This document shows, piece by piece, positions 49,085-61,000 of a stretch of 64,000 bases of DNA. The notes under the pieces are model-generated. The model did no database searches. It was not told the DNA's origin and worked only from the letters and a program-made list of their open reading frames with translations. Positions within the stretch are counted from its first letter, which is position 1. Every line of letters starts with the position of its first letter. A program made the translations under genes and the position numbers. This DNA is from Leishmania mexicana MHOM/GT/2001/U1103 (lineage: Eukaryota > Euglenozoa > Kinetoplastea > Trypanosomatida > Trypanosomatidae): positions 557,001 through 621,000 of the forward strand of contig NC_018333.1 of NCBI RefSeq assembly GCF_000234665.1, given 5' to 3'.

Positions 49085-50731
49085 TGACGCGGCGGTTAAC
49101 TGAGCGACATGAGGGACCGAGTCAGTCGCATCGATTCTTGGCGCTTCGTCAACGATGCGGATAACAATGCTGACCCTCCCAAGTGAGGGGTGTTCATGGC
49201 GCAGTGGTCACCTAACCCCATCTTCCTTCGTTTTTTTCTTTTGCTTCTGCTTATCCCTCCCGTCCTTGTCCACTTCGCCGCCACCCCCTCCTTTTCGTTG
49301 GACTTGAATGGCCTTCTCCCTTCGCATGATTTTATGGCTTCATGCATGCGTGGCGACCCTAAATTCGTTCGTCGTTTCTGTGCGTCTCCACCCGTGTTGG
49401 TGTCACCGCTTCTGCGTTTCCTTTTGTATGTTGGGACTTCCCTCTTTCTGCCCAGCATCGACAAGGGAAAGGCACGCGTCTGAAAGGCGGAGACTTGCCT
49501 CTGCCTCTGCCTCTCTTGTGCCCCTTCTTTTCCTCCTACGGCACACCCTTACGCAGGCAAAGACCCATGCGCATGTGTCCGTGTCTCTCTCTCTTTCGCC
49601 ACCTCTCCGTTCACCAGATGTGCCTCGTCGTCGTGCTCTCGTAACGCGCTCTTTCTTTTGGTATTAAATCTCGTCGATTCCCTTTGGCCTTCCTCCTCCC
49701 CTCCCCTCCCCCACCGAAACAACTGACATGCCGTTTGTTTTCCTTCGCTCTCCTCCATCGCTGTCTTCCCTTACGTTCGAAAAGTTGCCTTTCAACACTT
49801 TTCTGTTCTGGAACCCTCCCTCCCTCCCCCGTCTCTCGCTGTCGAGTTCTCTTCGGAGGTGCCCCTCATCGGAGTCACGCAAACCTCTCTTGTTGGCTTT
49901 AATGTTTGGTTTGCGTGTACAGCCCTACTCCGCTTGCTCACACTCCCTCACGCTTCTTCCCGTCGACGTGCAGCGTCGTCGTAGTCGTCGTCACGTCAGC
50001 TGTATGTGCGCTTCGAAGGACTGGCATGGTGGCAGTCCACGGAGAGGATAGTGATGCAAAGCCAGTAACGCAGGGAAGGGATGCACCGAGGAGACACAGA
50101 GGAGCGACACCACTTCTAAAGACGAGAAGCAGCGGAAGATGTGGGGGAGCCCGTGTGGCGTGCCAGGTATCTCTCCACTGACTCCCCACACGTGTGCTTT
50201 CCGCTTTGCTCCTCCACTCACTTTTTTCCCTTATGAAACCCGTTCGACCTAAACCCGGTTGTAAGACGGAAGAGGCGACAGTCCTTGGCTTTGTCCCCTT
50301 TCTGTATGCGCGCGTCCGTCGTCTCTCCTTCTCCCTCCCCTCAGCAACGCATGTGTGCGTGTGCGTGCGAGCCTGCTACGTCATCTCGCCTGAGTTGAAT
50401 GAGGGCACAAGGAAGAAGGCGCGAACAGAACTAAAGTTCGGAGCGAGGCACAAGAGTGGGAAGCACGCAAGGCGCGTTGCACAAGTGCCTTTGGTACTGT
50501 CTCATGTACATGTATGCGCGCCTACATGGGAGCAGGAGACGTGCGCTTCTTTTTTTTTTGTGTGTGTGTGGTTTTCGTTCTTTGGCACACTTAAGGATAA
50601 GCAACCCGTCCCGCACCCCATTGCCTGTGGCCGACGTGCATGCGCATGGGTCGACAAGGACCACCCTGTGGTGGTAGAGCATATTGATGGAGCCAAAGCG
50701 AAACAACGGTGGGCATGCCAAAGGGAGGCAA

Positions 50732-50732
50732 A

Positions 50733-50774
<42 letters not shown>
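50732..50774. repeat. CA dinucleotide microsatellite
   Basis: About 20 nearly perfect CA units with one T interruption, in an intergenic stretch. Confidence 0.9.
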
Positions 50775-50779
<5 letters not shown>

Positions 50780-51406
50780 AAACGACAGGGAAGTATGGCG
50801 CGCCGGTGACAAGGGAAAACCGATACACGGAAGAGCGAGAGAGGTGGGAGAAGGGAGGAGGGAAGAGGGAGGGGGGCGGGCCGCACATAATTCCGCCAAA
50901 CGAACAAAGAGTAAATAAACATACGATGACAGACGCTGCCCCCCTCTCCGAAACACACACACACACACACACAGACGCTCTCCCCCTCTGCTGCGCCTCT
51001 TCTTTCACCTGAGGTGTATGTTCTCTTCCTCCATATTGGCGTTGGGGATGCATTTTTTTTTAATCGCTAAAGAACGCAGTTTATCAACAGCGGCGTTGCA
51101 GGATGGACTGCTGAAGGGGCTGCTTTTTCATGGGCAGTGCTTCGTACGCGGTGTTGTGTGTACAGTCGACGGCAGGATCGCGCAGAGAGAGCGCGCGCAT
51201 CGCCTCTGTGCCAGTGATCGGAGGCGCGGAATCACCGGTTCTCCTATCATCACTGTGTGCCGACCGTGCGCCGTACGCGGGGTGCATAGACTGGTGAGGG
51301 TCGTCGGCGCGGAGACCTTGTGCACCACTCCTTGCTCCTGCTCCATGAAAGCACTCACATGGCGGCCACAGGGAAAGAAGGCACCCTCTTGACTCTACGC
51401 AAGCGT

Positions 51407-51493
51407 CTTTGTCTGTCCTGCTCATATATTTCCTTCTCTTGCTTTCCTCTTGCTCTTCCATTACCTTTGCTTGTGCTTCTACGGATGGGCCAG
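51407..51493 (+). promoter_or_regulatory. Candidate trans-splice acceptor for the TGT gene
   Basis: A T/C-rich tract of about 70 bases is followed by an AG at 51492-51493, 121 bases before the ATG at 51615. The in-frame ATG at 51450 lies within the tract and would be lost on splicing, which supports the start at 51615. Confidence 0.5.
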
Positions 51494-51614
51494 GTCCATC
51501 GCACGGCGTGTCTGGCATGCAGGTGCGCCACGGCAGCACGACGGACACCACATCCCCATCCACGCTCCTTCCACGCGCAAGCTACGCAGTTGCCGGCGCC
51601 CACGCGGCAAAGCA

Positions 51615-53024
51615 ATGCCACCGTCTTCGATATTCACGTTCGAGGAGTACAGGGGCCCGGCCGGCAAGAAGCCTGTCGCAGCCCGTAGCGGCGTCTTCCA
51701 CCTGCCACACGGTCCCTTGCGCACGCCGATATTTATGCCGGTGGCGACGCAGGGTGCACTAAAGGGCGTCACAGTGGAGCAACTCGAGGAGCTCGATGTT
51801 GAAATAATCCTGGGTAACACCTATCATCTGGGCCTGCGACCCGGGGAGGAGGTGCTGCGTGCTCTAACCGCCCGCAAGAACGCGCGGGAGGCTGCTACCG
51901 GCACCCGTACCTCGGCAGATGACATCCGCGACAACATGGATGGCATCCACTTTATGGAGAACTGGAAAAAGAACATATTAACCGACAGCGGCGGTTTCCA
52001 GATGGTGTCGCTTCTGAAGCTTGCGCAGATTACGGAGGAAGGTGTGCGGTTCCAGTCGACGCATGGCAGTGGCACGGCAGGGGCTGTGGTTTCTGTAGCC
52101 AAGACGGAGGCCTCGAGCTCTGCCAGCGGTGCGACTGCGGCGGCATCTACAGCGACGGCGCTGACAGATGCAGCAAACGGATATGACAACGAAGGGGAGG
52201 CGGAATGCACGTACTCCCTGCTGCTCCGGCCTGAGGACTCCATCCGCATTCAGAATGCCATCGGTGGCGACATTATGATGCAGCTGGACGACGTGGTGCA
52301 CACGCTGACTGTCGGACCACGCGTGGAGGAGGCGGCAAAGCGTTCCATCCGGTGGCTTGACCGCTGTCTCGCGGCCAACCAGAATCGGGAAAAGCAGTGC
52401 ATCTTTGGCATCGTGCAGGGTGGCTTGAATGCGGAGCTGCGCCGCTATTGCGTGAAGGAGATTGTCCAGCGGACAGAGTGCATGGGCTATGCCATCGGCG
52501 GGCTCAGCGGCGGGGAGTCGAAGGACGACTTTTGGAGGATGGTGCGCTTGTGCACGAAGGAGGGGCTGCCGGCGAACAAGCCGCGGTACTGCATGGGCGT
52601 TGGCTATCCAGAGGACATCCTCGTCTGTATCGCGCTCGGCGTGGACATGTTCGACTGCGTTTACGCCTGCCGCACAGCCCGCTTCGGCTCCGCGCTCACT
52701 TCCTCAGGCAAGCTGCAGCTTTCTAAGAAAGAGTACGCAACCGACTTCGGTCCGCTTGACCCGAACTGCAGCTGTATGACGTGCCGCACCTACACACGCT
52801 CCTACCTGAACATGATCGCGGCAAAGGAGGGGACAGCGGCGACGTTGCTATCGTATCACAACATCGCCTACCTCATCGGCCTCACGCGCGGCGCTCGAAG
52901 CGCCATAGAAGAGGGTCGGTTTCCCGAATACGTGCAGCACTTCTTCCTTGCCTACTACCCCGCAAAGGACTACCCAGCGTGGGTGGTTGAGGCGCTGGCC
53001 TCTGTCGAGATAAATCTGTTGTAG
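51615..53024 (+). CDS. QTRT1: Queuine tRNA-ribosyltransferase, catalytic subunit (TGT/QTRT1), 469 aa
   Basis: Catalyses exchange of guanine-34 for queuine in GUN-anticodon tRNAs. Visible motifs: PIFMPVATQGALKGV near the N-terminus, TDSGGFQM (123-130, with the catalytic base Asp124), GIVQGGLNAELRR, AIGGLSGGE, and MFDCVYACRTARFG with the nucleophile Asp347. The zinc site is complete: C385, C387 and C390 (CSCMTC) and H415 (YHNI). It is longer than the ~400-residue animal protein, partly because of a ~50-residue Ala/Ser/Thr-rich insert (about 150-205) after the catalytic-base region. In eukaryotes the enzyme works as a heterodimer with QTRT2; no partner gene is in the window. All catalytic residues are present. 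Confidence 0.95.
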   Translation: MPPSSIFTFEEYRGPAGKKPVAARSGVFHLPHGPLRTPIFMPVATQGALKGVTVEQLEELDVEIILGNTYHLGLRPGEEVLRALTARKNAREAATGTRTSADDIRDNMDGIHFMENWKKNILTDSGGFQMVSLLKLAQITEEGVRFQSTHGSGTAGAVVSVAKTEASSSASGATAAASTATALTDAANGYDNEGEAECTYSLLLRPEDSIRIQNAIGGDIMMQLDDVVHTLTVGPRVEEAAKRSIRWLDRCLAANQNREKQCIFGIVQGGLNAELRRYCVKEIVQRTECMGYAIGGLSGGESKDDFWRMVRLCTKEGLPANKPRYCMGVGYPEDILVCIALGVDMFDCVYACRTARFGSALTSSGKLQLSKKEYATDFGPLDPNCSCMTCRTYTRSYLNMIAAKEGTAATLLSYHNIAYLIGLTRGARSAIEEGRFPEYVQHFFLAYYPAKDYPAWVVEALASVEINLL

Positions 53025-53463
53025 TGGTGCGCTTGGTGAGGCGCACACACAGACGCAGTCGAGGACACATGGGTTGGGAGGTAACTCCGCCCGGGCTGAT
53101 GATTCGGACAGTCGGTCTTGCACTACTCTCGTAGTAGAGAGTGAGTGCGCGACACACTATGACCATGTGCGTCGGTGGACACATGTTGCGAAGGGAGAGA
53201 GAGGGAGTTTGTGAAGAAGAGAAGGTCGGAATGTTTCCAGCTTCGTCATTCTCTGTATCTCTGCAGCTCGGCCACTCGTAAAGGGACTTCTTCACGAGCC
53301 TTTTTCCTTTTACTTGTCTTCTACAAGTATTGCCGCGTGCGTAGCCACGGAGGAGGTGGGGGGGCGGCAAGGAGGTCCCTGGTGCTTGTATACTTGTGCG
53401 TGCTGAGCGGGAGACTGTCCATCGCAGCGCTTGTGCCCACAGGTTTCTCTTCCTTTTGCGCGT
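53025..53463. other. 3' flank of the TGT gene
   Basis: No gene seen. Because the retroposon copy begins 440 bases after the stop codon, it may be part of this gene's 3' UTR. Confidence 0.55.
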
Positions 53464-54016
53464 CTCTTCACTGGCCCCGATGACGGGACACACACCTCGG
53501 TGCACCGTATCCTCAGGGTCCAGTGCACACCCATTCTGTGTGTGTGGGGGGGGGGGGGAGGAGCCAGGCAAGCCCCCCTATCCCTGCCAATGCCGAGCCG
53601 CTTCTGGTGGTGACATGGCCAAGTACCTATGGCGTAGGGAGGTAAGGGCGATGCGTCGCTGCTGATGCTGGAGGCCATGTCCTGGATGACGTTGCGTTGG
53701 AGCGGCCTGCGATAGTGGACACGTCTGCACCACCCAGGTGATGGGCAGAGTGTCACCGTGACTTGAGCGTACCTCACTCCGCCCTCCCACTGGCCTACAG
53801 GTGTGGGGAGCCTGCGCCACGTGGAGGGGGATGCGCCAGGGGTGGCGGCCGGCATGATGTGAGCGGCTGTGAGGCGACCTGTGGGGTGAGAGACGGTTAG
53901 AGCTCGATGTGGGGGCCGTATGCAGACGACTAACTCGGCGCATAGCTCTAGCGCATGCGTGTAAGGCTGCTCCACACGGTGCGACGGACCTGTGACAGGA
54001 CCGGGGGATCGAGTGG
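53464..54016 (+). mobile_element. SIDER2-like retroposon, copy 2 (3' end missing)
   Basis: This copy matches 33325-33874 almost base for base over ~550 bp in the same orientation, differing by one T/C near 53501 and by the length of the GT/G run (about 53536-53558). The match stops abruptly after ATCGAGTGG at 54016, whereas copy 1 and the diverged copy at 6.6 kb continue with a common 3' section. The 5' boundaries coincide at CTCTTCACTGG. The missing 3' end means this copy was probably not made by independent retroposition in its present form. Confidence 0.7.
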
Positions 54017-55005
54017 TGGTTGAGTCCTGCTGGAGAGCTGAATGGACACGTGAGCAAAGCCATTTCTGCGGCCTTCTCCATCGTATGGGCGTGTGCGTGT
54101 CGTCGAAATGGTGGATGGTGCAGACACGGCAGCGCATGGGCGTAATTGGATAGAGCAAGGGACGATCAGGTGGGAAAGGAACTGTTTCGCCATTGTCCGG
54201 CTTTGAAGCGCCCTGTGTGTCCTCGGCGCGTAGGACCAGCATTCCCTCTCTTATAGACGCATGTCGTGCATGCTGTACGCACGCGTCAGCTGCGTTGACT
54301 CCCCCGGTAAGCAAAGTGCTTGGTGGCGGCACAGCTCTCCCTCAACGATCGCCCCCGTCCCGTATATCTTGCGTTGATGTCTCCATCCCCCTCCTCTCTT
54401 CTCAACCTAACATCTCTCCGGCGGGTGACAACACCAATGCGGCATGCCCCTCTTCATGGTCGTTGCTCGCTCCTGTCCACCGATTCTTTCTCGCTCTTCC
54501 TGCCATCCTCGGCTGCTGCTGGTGCTGCAGCTGACATGTGCAGTACGTAGTACGTGGGGAAAGAGATACGGCAAGACAATCGTCTCCGCAAGCGAGGAGT
54601 GCGACATCTATATCAACGAAACGGAAGCGAGGTCAGCACGTTACAGACAAGCACGCACGGACTCATGTGCGCGCGCAGGTCTGGTCCCTCCTGTTTCACT
54701 GTGTGCAGTCTCCTCATACCCACGTTAGATTACCTGCACCTCGCCACTTAGCATCCTTTCCTTCCCTAAGGCCTCAGAGTCGAAGAGGGTCGCGGACACG
54801 AAAGGAGACACACTGTGTTGGCGCTTGGCTACGCATGCCTTGGGACCTCCCTAGTCACGCCACACTCCCTCGCCGCCTCCCCTCTCCTCGCGCAGCACTT
54901 GGGCCTAGACTAATCTTTCACTCTTTGTTCTGTCGTTGGCTACCTGCGTTACCGCTGTATTTCTTGATTAAGTGCTGTTCAGCGGCACAACGGGCGTAGG
55001 AGGCA
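54017..55005. other. Intergenic region upstream of HYDIN, nothing recognised
   Basis: No supported gene. C/T-rich toward the end, consistent with the splicing signal of HYDIN. Confidence 0.55.
54912..54972 (+). promoter_or_regulatory. Candidate trans-splice acceptor for HYDIN
   Basis: A T/C-rich stretch ends in AG at 54971-54972 (a second AG is at 54981-54982), about 25-35 bases before the ATG at 55006. The site is inferred. Confidence 0.4.
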
Positions 55006-58000
55006 ATGCGCTCGTCCTCACCGGAAACGAACGCACGCAAGGCAGCTGTGGCGACGTTCTCTGGGTCGTCGAGTGCGCCGCTCACACGGCCAGAGAAGCG
55101 CTTTTTGAGCCATGCCACCTCTGCCGGAGGCGAGAAGGCTGCCGCACTGCCGACCGGCATCGCGGCCGCTGTTGTAGGCGCCTCAGCGCCTTTTGCAGCG
55201 ACTGGCAGCTCGTCGGGAAAGCGGCCCGCCTCGAAGGTTGGTCTTGCTCCGCATCGGCCACCGAATGCGAAGGGCGAAAGCGCCGCTCGAGTGCCGCCGA
55301 CGCACCGGCACACAAACAATTGGAGTGCTGGCACTGCCACCCTCGACGCCTTCTCCACACTGCAGAACCCGCACGCCGCCCCGGCGCGTTCGCCGAGTTT
55401 TCCATTTGATGTATATCCTACCCAGATTTTCTTTGATTTCTTCGAGGCAAATCGAACGTATACGGCAACACTGGAGCTGAGAAACCACACAACGGCAAAC
55501 ACGCACGTGCGCGTGGACCGCCCAAGCTCTTGCAGCGGTTTCGAGTTATCGGCGCCGCACGGGGCCGAGTCGTCGTCAAAGGTGGCCCCCGGTCTCTCCG
55601 TCATCTACACGGTAGTCTTCAACCCGACTAGCAACGTCAAGGACTACGAGATGCAGCTTGTTGTGCGAGCAGGGAGCGGCGAGGCGATCACGGTCCCGGT
55701 GCGCGCGTACGCCAGTCGTGGTCAGCTGCAGCTTCCTGCGGCGCTCACGCTACGTGAGGCGCCAGTAAAAGGTACCAGCTGCACGCCTCTATTCCTCCGG
55801 AACACGAGCGAGCAGAGCTGCGCGTGGCGGGCGATGGCCTTCGACGTCAGCAGCGTCGCGCCTGAGGCGATGCTCAAAGACGCATCATACTCGCCATCTT
55901 CACACTTCTCGATCACGCCTAGCTACGGCGTGATCGAGCCTCTCTGCGGAGGTGGCGATGGGACGGCAGTGACGGTAGCCCCCGTTACTCTGCACTTCCA
56001 TCCTCACTCAAGCATGGCTGCTGCGGGCACATGGGGGGCGGTGCTGCGCTTTTTTCTTGGCCCAGAAGGAGACGTCGTGCAGGACGTGCAGCTGTCAGCG
56101 CAGGCGGTGGAGCTGACCGGCATAGCGCTGGAGCAGACGGAGGTGACGTTGGCAGACACCTACGTGACGACGGAGCGGCAGGCAGTGGTGCGGTTGCGCA
56201 ACGACTCGGACAGTACCGTGCACTTCGCTTGGAAGAGCTCGTACCGCGGCAGTCGCGAGAATGACAGCGATGACGATGGAAGTGTAGCTGGTGATGACGC
56301 GGAATTCGGTGGCGACGGCGCCGCCTCAGGTCGCATGACTGGGAGTTGCACAGAGAAGAAACAGAGCGATCTGACCGCAACCGCCGGCGGCAGCGCGTAC
56401 AGCAGCAGTGGCGGCGGTGATGGCCGCCAGCATCAGCCGCATCAGCGCTTTCACGGCCACAGCACCATGCGGGATGACTACACAGGCGATGAGGCCTTCC
56501 GCATTGAGTCACTGTCGGGCGTTCTTTATGGTCACGGCGTGCGCGAGTTTACCATCACGTTCAACCCCAACGTTGCCGTCCTGTATGAATCCATGGCGTT
56601 TCTAGATGTGACGGGGCTGGAGAACCGTCTTCCCCTCACGCTGCGTGGGCACGGTCTCGGGCCGCAGTGCTCCCTCGAGCACAGCCGACTCGAGATTGGC
56701 GATGTCTACTTGAACGCGCTGCACGAGTACGAAGTGAGCATGGCGAACATTTCTTCCATCGAGTGCCAGTACGTAATCATGCCGCCACTGCCAGCCCCGT
56801 CAGCCAGCGCCGCTGCTGCGACCTCAGCGGAGCCAGGTGCCTCAACGTCGCTGACGGACTTCTCCAGAAAGTTCCGATTCACGCCGTCTCACGGCACCCT
56901 CGGCCCTGGCGAGGTTGTAAAGCTGCGCATCGAGCTGCAGTCAGATCGCATCGGCTGCTTCTCTGAGGTGTTTCGCGTGCACATGCAAGGGGCTGTCGAG
57001 GAGGTGCCACTGCTGCTAAAGGGACGGGTGCTGGGCCCACACTTCCAGTGCAGCGTTGAGGAACTTGTCTTTGGCAACGTCTCGTACAACATGACACATC
57101 AGCGCACCATGCAGATTGAAAATACGAGTCCGATCCCGATGCACTATACGCTGCGCATGCCGGACGAGTGTACGTACGCAGATGACTTGCGCATTTCACC
57201 CGCCACCGGCGTCATCGCGCCGATGGCGACGCAGACGGTGACCGTCACGCTCCACTCGTGTACTGTCGGCGACTACGACACAGCGCTGCTGGTCGAGGTT
57301 GCCGACGTGGGCGATGTGCTGGAGGCGATTCCGCTCAAGGCTACATGTATGGTGCCACCCCTCTTCACGAACGCGACGGAGCTCTCTTTCGGCGGTGTCT
57401 TTGTCGGGTACCCCTCCACGCTGAACGTGGCGGTGCTGAACAACTCCGCTCTGACGGGCATGTTCGATTTTGCGCTGGTGGGCGGCGGCGCTTTATCTGA
57501 TGTCGTGGCGGTGGAGCTGCCGGTGTCGACGGAGCACGAGAACGGCGTGCACTGGATCTCGCCACACGAGACGATGCAGATGCCCGTGACCATGACGGCA
57601 CTGCGACCCGGCAAATTGCACTTTTCCATTGCCTTGCGTGTGCTGGGCATGGACCCCGCTGTGGCCCCTCCGCAGACGATCCTTGTGAGCGCGGTGGCGA
57701 GTGGGACGCACGTGGAGATGCAGCCGAGCACATTCCACTTTGGCACTGTCGACGTCATGCACGCAGAGGTACGGGAGCTGACGCTGAAAAATACAAGTCC
57801 CGTGCCGGCGCCGTTCTCGCTCGTGTTCGACCGCTACGGTGACCTCCCTGCCACCGCCTCCTCTGCCGCTGCTGCTCGTGTCGCGGCTGAGGCGACCCTG
57901 CCCTTTCCCCGCGTACCAGTGTTCACGGTGGAGCCGACAGAGGGCGTGCTGGAGCCACACAGCACGCTCACGGTCCGCATCCGTGCGAAGCCGGATGAGG

Positions 58001-61000
58001 CGATGGTATTTACCGACACGCTGCGTCTGTGCCACTCACCGGCGTCGAAGAGCGCCGCGGCCGCTGAAGAGACGGCGATGGCGGCAGGGAACAAGCCAAC
58101 CGTGATGGTCAAGGTGACAGGTAAGGGGATCCCCATCGTATCGGAGAAGCCAGTCGCCGACGTGAAGCTCGGCGATGTGTTGACAACTGCACTGGTGGCG
58201 GAGACGATTACGCTGCACAACTACGGGCGTCGTGAGCAGGAAGTGCAGTGGCAGAACACACACAACGCGAGGTCGAAGGAGAGGGATCTGCCGCCAGCCT
58301 TTAGCTACAAGCCTGAGCGTGCCTACATCCCGGCTGGCGGGGCGCTGACGTTCACCTTGTCCGGCGGGTCAGACGCGCCAGGCGTGCGCACGGAAACCTT
58401 CACTCTGAAGCAGTCTGGCACCTTCAAGGAGATACTACGCAGTACTGTCTCAGCGACCTTCACGGTGCCAACGTTGTTGTGCAGCACTCGCGCCATTCAC
58501 TTCGACTTCGCAAACACAGAGCAGCTGCAGGCGCTCGATGCCCCCTCTGCGGCTTCATTGGTCAAGTCTCTGACGATGAAGAACATCACCAGCAAGCCGC
58601 TCGCTGTCTCGCTCCGCATCCGGCATGCGGTCACCGCGTCGTCGTCGTTGCCGTCACCGCCGCCGGTGGGTGCGTCCTCGGCTGCAGCGAACGGGGTGCC
58701 TTTTGAACTTGAGGGGCCATCGACCATCACCCTTGCCCCGGGTGACTCGTACGTTGTCGGTATCCGCTGTAACCCCCTCTACCGTGGCGACTTCACGTCA
58801 CACACAAGGAAGGCGACGGTCCAGTTTAGCTTTGCGCATCATACCCGCAAGGAGCACGTGAGCCTCAGCGCGACTCTGCGATTCCCTGAGCTTGTACTGA
58901 ACCCATCGGCGCGACTGGAGTTCGGCTCCGTTCTCCGCAACACGGAGAAGAGACGTACGATTGTGCTGTCCAACCCCTCTGCAGACCTACCAGCGCGTTT
59001 TGAGTGGGCACTGCAGCCGCAGCTCAGCAACAGTGCAACCGCCGCCCCGAAGACGGCAGGGGAGGGTGAGGTGGTGGCAACGGAGGCGCAGTGCGCTGGA
59101 GACAAGAGTGCACCTCCTACCATAAACACGGGAGATGAGGCCGCTGCGGCCGCGGTGAGGTGCTTCGACATTGTCCCTTACACTGGAATCCTTCTGCCAG
59201 GAGAGTCACGGAGCATCGATGTGACCTACCAGGAAGCAGAGTGTGGGACAGCGCTGGCGACGGCTGTGTGCCGCGTGCGCGGTGGACCGACCTACACAAT
59301 GGCAGTGCATGCAACCTCGAGCGTTGTCCAGGCGCGCTGTGATAGAACGGAGATCAACTTTGGTCGACTCCCGTTCTACGAGTCTGCCACGCAATCCGTG
59401 ATGCTGTCGAACAGCACCCTCGTCCCCGTCACCTGGGATGTCGACCTGCGCAGTATGCGCCACCCCGAGTGCGTGCATGTGTCGCCCATGTCTGGCGAGC
59501 TGCGAGACAAGGCTCGACTGCTCATCACTTTCACGCCGACGGTGCCAGACGCCTTCGAGGAGACGCTGTGGGTGCGCATTGGACACCTCGATCCGCAGCC
59601 GATCCGTCTGCGCGGCTCGGGGTACATGAACCGGCTGATGATAGCAACGACGAGCCCCACCGCGTCGGCCGTGGAGAACGAGGTAGTCGTGTACCGAGCA
59701 CCATTTGGCGCCTTCACGGAGGCTTTGCAGTACGTGGAGTCGCGGCTAGCGTCGTCGGAGCTGCGCAGCGTGTATGCGTCGCGATTCGTGACCCCGCTGA
59801 CCACGACCCTCGCAACAGCAGCAGCAGCAGCTAGTGAGTCCGCGTCAAACGCGCCGGCACTCCCGACATTGGTGCAAAGGGAATGGCCGACGCTGGAGGC
59901 GGAGCGGCTGGCGTTCTGCCGCGTCGTATGCGAGGCCCAGGCGTCGGCGCACGGCTGCAGCGTGAGCCCCAATGGCGCTGTTGGGCCACCACTCTTCTTG
60001 GCGCCACACGAGCTTCGCCGAAACTCCGTGACGGCGGTGGTCAGCAACGATGGCACCGGCGCGGGCACCCACAAGTTCGTCCTTGCGCGCTACGTTGTCG
60101 ACTTCGGCCATCTCACCCGGCACGACACGCGCAAGCTTACGCTGAGGCTAACGAACCCGTCGGCCACGGAGGCGGTGAGCGTGATGTTGGACAGCAAGGA
60201 GCTCGAGCACCTGCCCGTCTCGGCGGATCCTATGAAGGGAATCAAGGTAGGCCCGCTGGAGACGACGACGCTGACGTTGGTGATGGACGCCACAAAGCCG
60301 GAGAGCCTCGTGCGCCATGGACAAAACCGTTACGAGTTCGCCATCGACGTGAAGCATGGCCCAGTCATTGTGGTAGAGTGTCGCTGCTACGTGGCCACCC
60401 CGACTCTCCGCACTGCGGAGAAGGAAGTGCGCTTTGGGCCAGTGCTGCTGGGAAAGGTCAAGGTACTACCATTGGTCCTGACGAATCCGGAAGCGGTGTC
60501 GTGTCCGTGGCGGGTCACATGTAAGGAAGGGGCTGCGTCGGATATGACGACGGCCACGGCGTCGAGGCGGCGCTTGCTGCGCGACGGGCCGAGTTACACA
60601 CCTGCTGGGCTCGTCGCCGCCGATCCCCGTGGCTCTATCCGGTCACGGCGAGCTGCACCAGTGTCTCAGTTTTGGGTGAAGAAGGATCATGGTGTGGTCC
60701 AGGCGTCTGGCACCACCACAATAGCGGTGTACTTTGCCCCCAATCACATTGCTGCTGAGGACGGCACGGGTGTCAGCAAGGACGGCGACAGCGCTCCAGT
60801 CACGGCTACACTGCGCTTCCGCTGTGGCAAGGGACCAGCCGAAAGTCTTTTCACCGTGAAGCTCATCGGTAGTGCCTTTCAGTACAAGGTCAGCCTTTCC
60901 ACAACGCAGCTTCAGTTACCGGTGGTTCGCCCCCACCAGGTGGTACACGGGTCTGTGACGCTGAGGAACAACGAGGAGCACCCTGTGGAGGTGTACAGTG

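Larger units (their letters stand above)
49085..51614. other. Intergenic region with a long CA repeat
   Basis: No supported gene. A CA run of about 40 bases (50732-50774) and a smaller one (50952-50971) occur. Open frames in the region, including a 272-codon one from 50194, are built on these repeats and on C/T-rich sequence. Confidence 0.55.

Noticed and set aside
50194..51012. + strand ORF of 272 codons
   Set aside because: It contains long Thr-His runs from the CA microsatellites and has no coding-type codon bias elsewhere.
53310..54332. Minus-strand ORF of 340 codons
   Set aside because: It overlays SIDER copy 2 for the same reason as the ORF over copy 1.
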